Of a stretch of DNA of 64,000 nt, positions 58,681 to 64,000 are shown piece by piece. The notes below the pieces were generated by a model. It saw nothing but the letters and a program-made list of their open reading frames with translations, did no database searches and was not told the origin of the DNA. How positions within the stretch are numbered: the first letter of the stretch is position 1; each line of letters opens with the position of its first letter. Source of the stretch: Hirudinaria manillensis (lineage: Eukaryota; Annelida; Clitellata; Hirudinida; Hirudinidae); assembly GCA_034509925.1 (NCBI GenBank), contig CM067526.1, forward strand, positions 5,031,501 to 5,095,500. The letters run 5' to 3'. The translations under genes were made by a program, and so were the position numbers.

Positions 58681-58876
58681 CCACATCGTCTCAAATTTAA
58701 TCCTAAATATATTTTTAATTTAATTCTATTCTTAACATATTGTTACGTTTCGAAATAAAAAGCATATGTGGAAATATGAAGAGCGAACCCCAGCGTTCAA
58801 TTAACGATCTGGATTTGCATTCCTCAGTTGATTTGAAATGTTTTGACAGCGTAACAAGGCATAGAACAATGAACCT

Positions 58877-61800
58877 TCAAGCAAATTTTGCGTAATAAAT
58901 CCAGTAAACGAAGTTGAACATAATGAAACAAATGGGGAACGCCTTTCTTGAGACTTTATCGATGAATCTGGCCCTGCGTCGGCTCGTCTCAAGATCGTGC
59001 GTTTTGGAATGTCCATCACATGGAGAAATAGATGGATATGCGTCGTTCTGTCTGTCAGCATCGTTCAGCTGTGACAATGGTTCACAATGGTATTCATCTC
59101 AACAACAACAACAACACGTAAAACAGCCAAAAATGAGAATCGGGAAATGATGAAGACCTAAAGTAAGATGGAAGTGTTTTGACAAACTCACATTGACACA
59201 GGAGGCAAGGCACCTCATGAGGCCTGCGCACTGCAAAATTTATCGATTGGGTTAATGAAATGTTTGAATTCATTTCATTGGATTTTACTTGAATTGATTT
59301 TAATTTCAGGATTTCGTTACATTTGCTAAATCTGATTATTCTCCGAGATCGTCGCTAAAATGAACTCATTGACTTTTTGACTATTCCAAAGTCTGAAATC
59401 TCAATTAGATTAAGATAGTTTTTCAACTCCCGCTTTAAGAACATCCTGACTTGGTTAAAAATCAAAATGCTTTTCAAATTTCGTTTTAATTAATGAACGT
59501 TAAAAAAAGGTTAATTGTAACTCTGAGACGCAGAAGAAAAGAGTCTGACATTTTTATCGGCTGCGAGAGGGTAGCGAGTGGCCTGTTGGCCAGCAGAGGA
59601 GGTCACCGGTTGCAGAAGTCCTCCGTCCATGTGTCCGCGTGAGGGTCGAACTCTCCTCGATACGACGTTGACGACTGCGTACTCTATGAGGGAGGCAAAG
59701 ACGAAGATGAGGCAGACTATCATCCACACGTCGATTGCTTTGATGTAACTCACACGAGGCAGGGATTCCCTGTTCGTTATCATTTGTTAGTCACTATGCA
59801 TGTCTTAGTGGTTTTTAGTAGCATTTCTCATTTCTTCTCCTACATTTTAAACTTTTAATATCATTTACAGGATGCCATAGCAACAAATGGCGCTTTTAAA
59901 CGCAAGAAAATAAGCAAAATTTGTTAAAAGCAAGTTCTGGTGAAGTTCAGTAAAATCCCTTGAAAAGATTTCGCTAATAAATGAACGGCCAGATAAGAGG
60001 ATGGATGGATAGATGGAGGGATGGAGGGTTGGAGGGAGGGAATGAGGGAGGGAAGACTGGAATAGTTTCTCAGAGAATAATGGTCAAGTCGGTCAGTCCA
60101 TCCTGATAATAAGTTTAAGTACGGCCTTTTCTTTTTCGCTGATTTTCAACGATTTAGATCAAATGGCCATAAACATTTGGAGAACCAAACAAGTTTGTTT
60201 CTGGTCGAGCAAAGAATTTAAATAAATTTTTTAGCGGAAATATTCATAAGATGAGCTGCGGGACATTTATGGGGCGCTTCTGGTCAATGCTCGAGTCAAT
60301 TGCGATTGGTTCGGTGCCCTAAAGGTTGATTAAGTGATTGGCTAAGACGTTCTATTGATAGCCACGCAATGCCATTGGCTACCTGGCTCCTCCGCTCATT
60401 GTCGTCGTCGTGAGGACAGTCAGAAGTCCGAGAGAGACCCGTGCAGGGGAAGCATCGATGTTGATCCAAAATGAAACCCACGATAGGATGACGATGAGGA
60501 TGCTCGGGATGTAAACTTGAATGATGAAGAAGCCGACATCTCTTTGCAGAACAAACTCGATCGATAAACAGGGAAAAGAACCTGGAATCGTCACGTCATT
60601 AGCATTAATCACTTTCTTGCCTACGAAATTATTGCTACATTATATGTGGAAAAAAATGAAATAAAATATTTTCATATATATTTTTATTTAATGATGCTTC
60701 TTCAGTGAACGAAATAAGCAGCCATTACTACCAAACATCAATCGGTACCTATTAATTGAGCCACTTTTACTCTGGAAAGACATGAGAACGTTGAAAATTT
60801 AATACGTTCGACCCGAGATGATTTCCTTTGGTGGAAATATTTCATTTCGGAAAACAAAAAAAAAAAAAGAAGAAAGAAGCATTTTTACGCCTTTTCGTTC
60901 TGAATAAGAAGTTTGTCAGTTCCATCTTAAAGTTGAGAAAAGATTAAAACATTCCTTCGAAAATAAGAAAAACAGTTTAAAAAGAACGCCTAGTCTAAAT
61001 ATTAAATATTGGTATAATTGCCCTACGACTCTAATTTTGTTCTAATCCTCTGAGATAAATAAAAAATAATTGTCAATTAATTGTAAAATAATAGTAAATT
61101 TGTTAATACGTCCAATAAATAATTTTTAATTTATTCACATGCCGCTCGAAGACCCTGTAAAGTGTATGCAGTTTTAGCCACGATGTAACTGTCCTGGTTT
61201 ATTGTCTGAATTTGACAAAATACATGTATTCACGAATCCTTCTAAAAGCTTGATAATCCTATCTTAAATCTGAGGGTCTTATGTTTTACATTCTTATGTG
61301 CTAAATTAAAAAAACTATTTTCATTCGACTCCATCTATCCAGAGGCATGGGAATTTCGTGCAATCCTCAGAGCAGTTATATATTTCCATTATGTTGAGAG
61401 GAATTTGGGTCGTTCACTCGGTAAAGTGGAGAGCATGCTGGAAAATGTCATATCGTAGTTTTATGTTTGACCTTAGGCTGTTGAACGCCTCTCTTGCACG
61501 ATGCAGGTTGCGATATCAATATCTTTCGTTTCTAATTCCAACTAATACAATATGGTGTTTCCATTATTTAAGAAAACGCAGTTTGATTTATGCAGAAAGT
61601 TTACCAGGAGAAAAAATAAACAGGAGATATTCGCTTATCATTGTTTGCAGGTTTTGATTTTCAATCAAAGAAAGGATTGAAAAGTTTGAAATAAAAAAAT
61701 ATGCTGCTACATTGTAAGATTGCGGTGAAATCGCAAAAACCGTGAAAGCAATGAATCAACGAATTTCATTTGTGTACGACGTAAGAAATAGTCGAAGATA

Positions 61801-63172
61801 AGTTTTGAAAATTTCAAAAATGTGATTCTTTATGTGTTATTAGTTCAATTCGCAGGAAATGTAAGGAAATTGGTGACTGTTTGATCGTTATACGTTGTAC
61901 TAGCGTGTGGTCAGCTGTCACCAGGAACACACGTGCGTCACGTTTGCACTCAAAAAGCATAAACAATGCCAAATATTTTCGCATTCAAATCATATGCTCG
62001 TGTATTAAATTTTCTCTTCCAATCTAGAACGCAATTTTCACTCTGAAAGATGAAGTTGCACTTTGTCCAAGGCAACATGAAAGTCAACTTAAATCAATTA
62101 ATATGCAGGCGACCAATGAACTGCAGACGGGAATAAATATATTTAATTTGGAAAATATCTTTCACAATTTTTTAAATTCACGTTAAAAAATTTCACTGAA
62201 AGGGAAGTCGTTGAGCTGTGAATCGTGGAATCAAGCACGAATTGGTCACTTGCGAGTGTGGATTGAGTTCATGCAGTGAAATGTTTTCAATGGCGCTCAG
62301 AATTCCTGTTATCTCCTTTGGATTATGAGTTAAATTCATTTCATGACATTCCACTCTAAGAAAGGCTTTAACTTTATAATTGATGAAATTAAGAAATAAC
62401 AACGACGTTAATTCTAGAATTTTAGTTTGTCAGGATTGTGGTCTTTTTAAAGTTTCAAGTTCAAGAGAACTGGAACATTATCTGAATTATTAAAGAACTT
62501 TCTTGACCGCATATTTTTTCTTTATCATCGAAACGAAATTCTTTCTTCTTGCCTTTCCCCCATTTTTCCCCCCATTTTTTGAACTGATCACAAAGTTACT
62601 AGAGTCTGCACCGTGTATGCGTTATTTCACGGCACCTAAGTTGATGATGTGCCGTGGAAAAGAGTTTATTGTGCCGGTGAAATTGGAACCAACACGGAAC
62701 ATCAACACGTAACATCATATTCGTGATTTATGGATGAAAGGTCCGTTGTCATCAAATTGCAACCTTATGTCGAGTGTCGCAAACCAGCGGATGATGTTAA
62801 CAAAAAGGGTTTTAATAAGGCGATAATGACAACAATTAATAACTATTTACGTTTTGATCTGAAAGATTCAATGCGCTGGTCAATGGCTCTGGAATTGTGA
62901 GCATAAAAGGTGGAGGGCTTCTGAAGTTTGGCGCTGCATAAATTAAATATTTCCGAAAGGAGTCGTCGTTGTTGTTTTAAGGCCGATTGTGGAGTCACAA
63001 AGAGCTTCATTTGTTATTCCCATAGCAAAATGAAGCTAACCTGCCGTGTAGTTTTGTGAACAATCGTGCCTCAGATTGTGGACCAGGGAGAACTGCGGGA
63101 GTTGAAGATTTTTGTCGATTTCCACCGGGTTCTCCATCCAATTGAAGTACATGGTGTCCATTGTGTATCCGA
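58877..63172 (-). CDS. Cys-loop ligand-gated anion channel subunit (GlyR/GABA-A/GluCl-like), 5' part missing
   Basis: This is a pentameric receptor channel of the plasma membrane, probably neuronal. Four exons are visible: 63172-63041, 60581-60383, 59769-59522 and 59097-58877. The first ends the extracellular domain ([22 protein letters not shown]). The second holds M1 ([18 protein letters not shown]) and most of M2 ([20 protein letters not shown]). The third holds M3 ([20 protein letters not shown]) and part of the loop. The last holds the rest of the loop and M4 ([20 protein letters not shown]). The Pro-Ala-Arg before M2 is the signature of chloride-permeable members. The ligand-binding N-terminus and the Cys-loop lie beyond the right edge, so the ligand cannot be inferred. 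The splice into the last exon (TTGAG|ATGAAT) was chosen by phase. The M3-M4 loop is about 95 residues. Confidence 0.92.
59999..60056. repeat. GGAT/GGAG purine-rich simple repeat
   Basis: Degenerate GGAT and GGAGG units inside a receptor intron; all-purine on the plus strand. Confidence 0.75.
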
Positions 63173-64000
63173 CTGGAAAGTAATTCGTAGACCAGGTCGA
63201 TTTAGTTGACATGCAATGTCAAACTACCGGCAAATTATAAATTAAATATCGCTGAATCCGGAAATGAAAATAAGATTTGCGTTTTCGTGTCCGAATTTTA
63301 TTTTTATTCACCAAGAATTTAGCGCCGAAAAGCGGCAAATTTTCTACTTTTAATTTCCAAATGTCGCGTTAGTGAAAAAAAAGTCGTCCGAATAAATTGC
63401 CAAAAAGCGAGACAATTTTGCATTAATCTCGTCGAGAAGTTTTCATCTGTTCGAGGCGATACACTTAAATTTTACGAGTGTTGGTTCTTAAGGCACTCCC
63501 TCCATTATCTAATTAGATGCTATCTAATCACAGCACTTTCCTTATTTTAAGTTTCGCACGAGGATTTCACGTCTCTTTCGCTGTTTCACTCGCGACCAGA
63601 GGATTGTTCCGAACATGCGCTCTCTGGGGCTCCATTAAGTCCCACCAATCAGAAATGGGGATGATTCATGTCCAGTGAGAACTTATGATGCCCTGTCATC
63701 GACGGACCATCGATCAAGAAACGACTGAATTTATTGCTTATCCGAAGTTTATTTTGGAACTTGAAGTAGAGAATGCAGTCTGTGTTCGTCGTTAGTGGAA
63801 CTGATAATTACGAAAGTGGAATGCAATCTGCTTTTGTCATTAGTGGAACTGATAATGAAACTGATAAACATGTTGTGCTCTAAATACATCAACTTGCTCT
63901 AGCATTTGGCTAAAAAAAAACGATAGTGTGGTAGTTAAAAAAAGATATATGGACTACAACTAGCTATATTACTACTGATGTTTATTACAATGAATAACCG
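63173..64000. other. Right edge: probable receptor intron
   Basis: Upstream of the first visible receptor exon. No ligand-binding-domain exon was recognised here. A near-duplicate of about 30 bases (GTCATTAGTGGAACTGATAA-like) occurs around 63789 and 63836. Confidence 0.4.

Larger units (their letters stand above)
57162..58876. other. Convergent region between the intronless gene and the Cys-loop receptor
   Basis: 3' flanks of both genes, very AT-rich after 57860. It contains one possible terminal exon on the minus strand, listed separately. Confidence 0.45.

Overview
The window is genomic DNA from an intron-rich, AT-rich animal, not a microbe. Most genes are split by short GT-AG introns, polyadenylation signals follow the stop codons, and the gene set is animal: a Src-type tyrosine kinase, an ELAV/Hu protein, a nuclear receptor, a Cys-loop ligand-gated channel, POMT2 and PCGF. 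The Src kinase closely resembles insect Src42A (myristoylation start MGNC, SH3 with DEDLSF and LNDTQGDWW). ELAV has a glutamine-rich N-terminus like fly ELAV. This suggests a protostome, perhaps an arthropod. I cannot name the species. I saw no CRISPR array, operon, prokaryotic element, tRNA or rRNA gene, and no transposon with recognisable coding capacity.

Layout, left to right: the 3' half of cytosolic threonyl-tRNA synthetase (+); thiol dioxygenase ADO (-); a polypeptide GalNAc-transferase (-); a Polycomb RING-finger protein (+); a family-16 methyltransferase (+); a CATIP-like ciliary protein (-); a short, unusual NR2E-type nuclear receptor (-); mitochondrial elongation factor G, GFM1 (+, 20 exons); protein O-mannosyltransferase POMT2 (-, 20 exons); Src42A-type kinase (-); a 6.4-kb gene-free stretch; ELAV (+, multi-kb introns with microsatellites); an SHB-family SH2 adaptor (+); electron-transfer flavoprotein beta, ETFB (-); an intronless gene for an unrecognised 574-residue protein (+); and the 3' part of an anion-type Cys-loop receptor (-) that runs off the right end.

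Exons were assembled by hand from the sequence, matching splice sites and reading phase, and the complete genes close in frame from start to stop. Two introns need GC-AG splicing (GFM1 and Src42A). The genes do not form a pathway. They are a typical animal mixture of housekeeping genes (translation, mitochondrial metabolism, glycosylation), chromatin regulation and neuronal genes. Housekeeping introns are mostly 50-500 bases, whereas ELAV and the receptor have introns of 2-2.5 kb.

The items most worth following up are the nuclear receptor with a cysteine in its P-box and a ligand-binding domain that stops early, the intronless orphan with a C-terminal WEIL motif and an overlapping upstream ORF, the GalNAc-transferase with an eroded lectin domain, and the GC-AG introns. 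I found no convincing undescribed multi-gene system.
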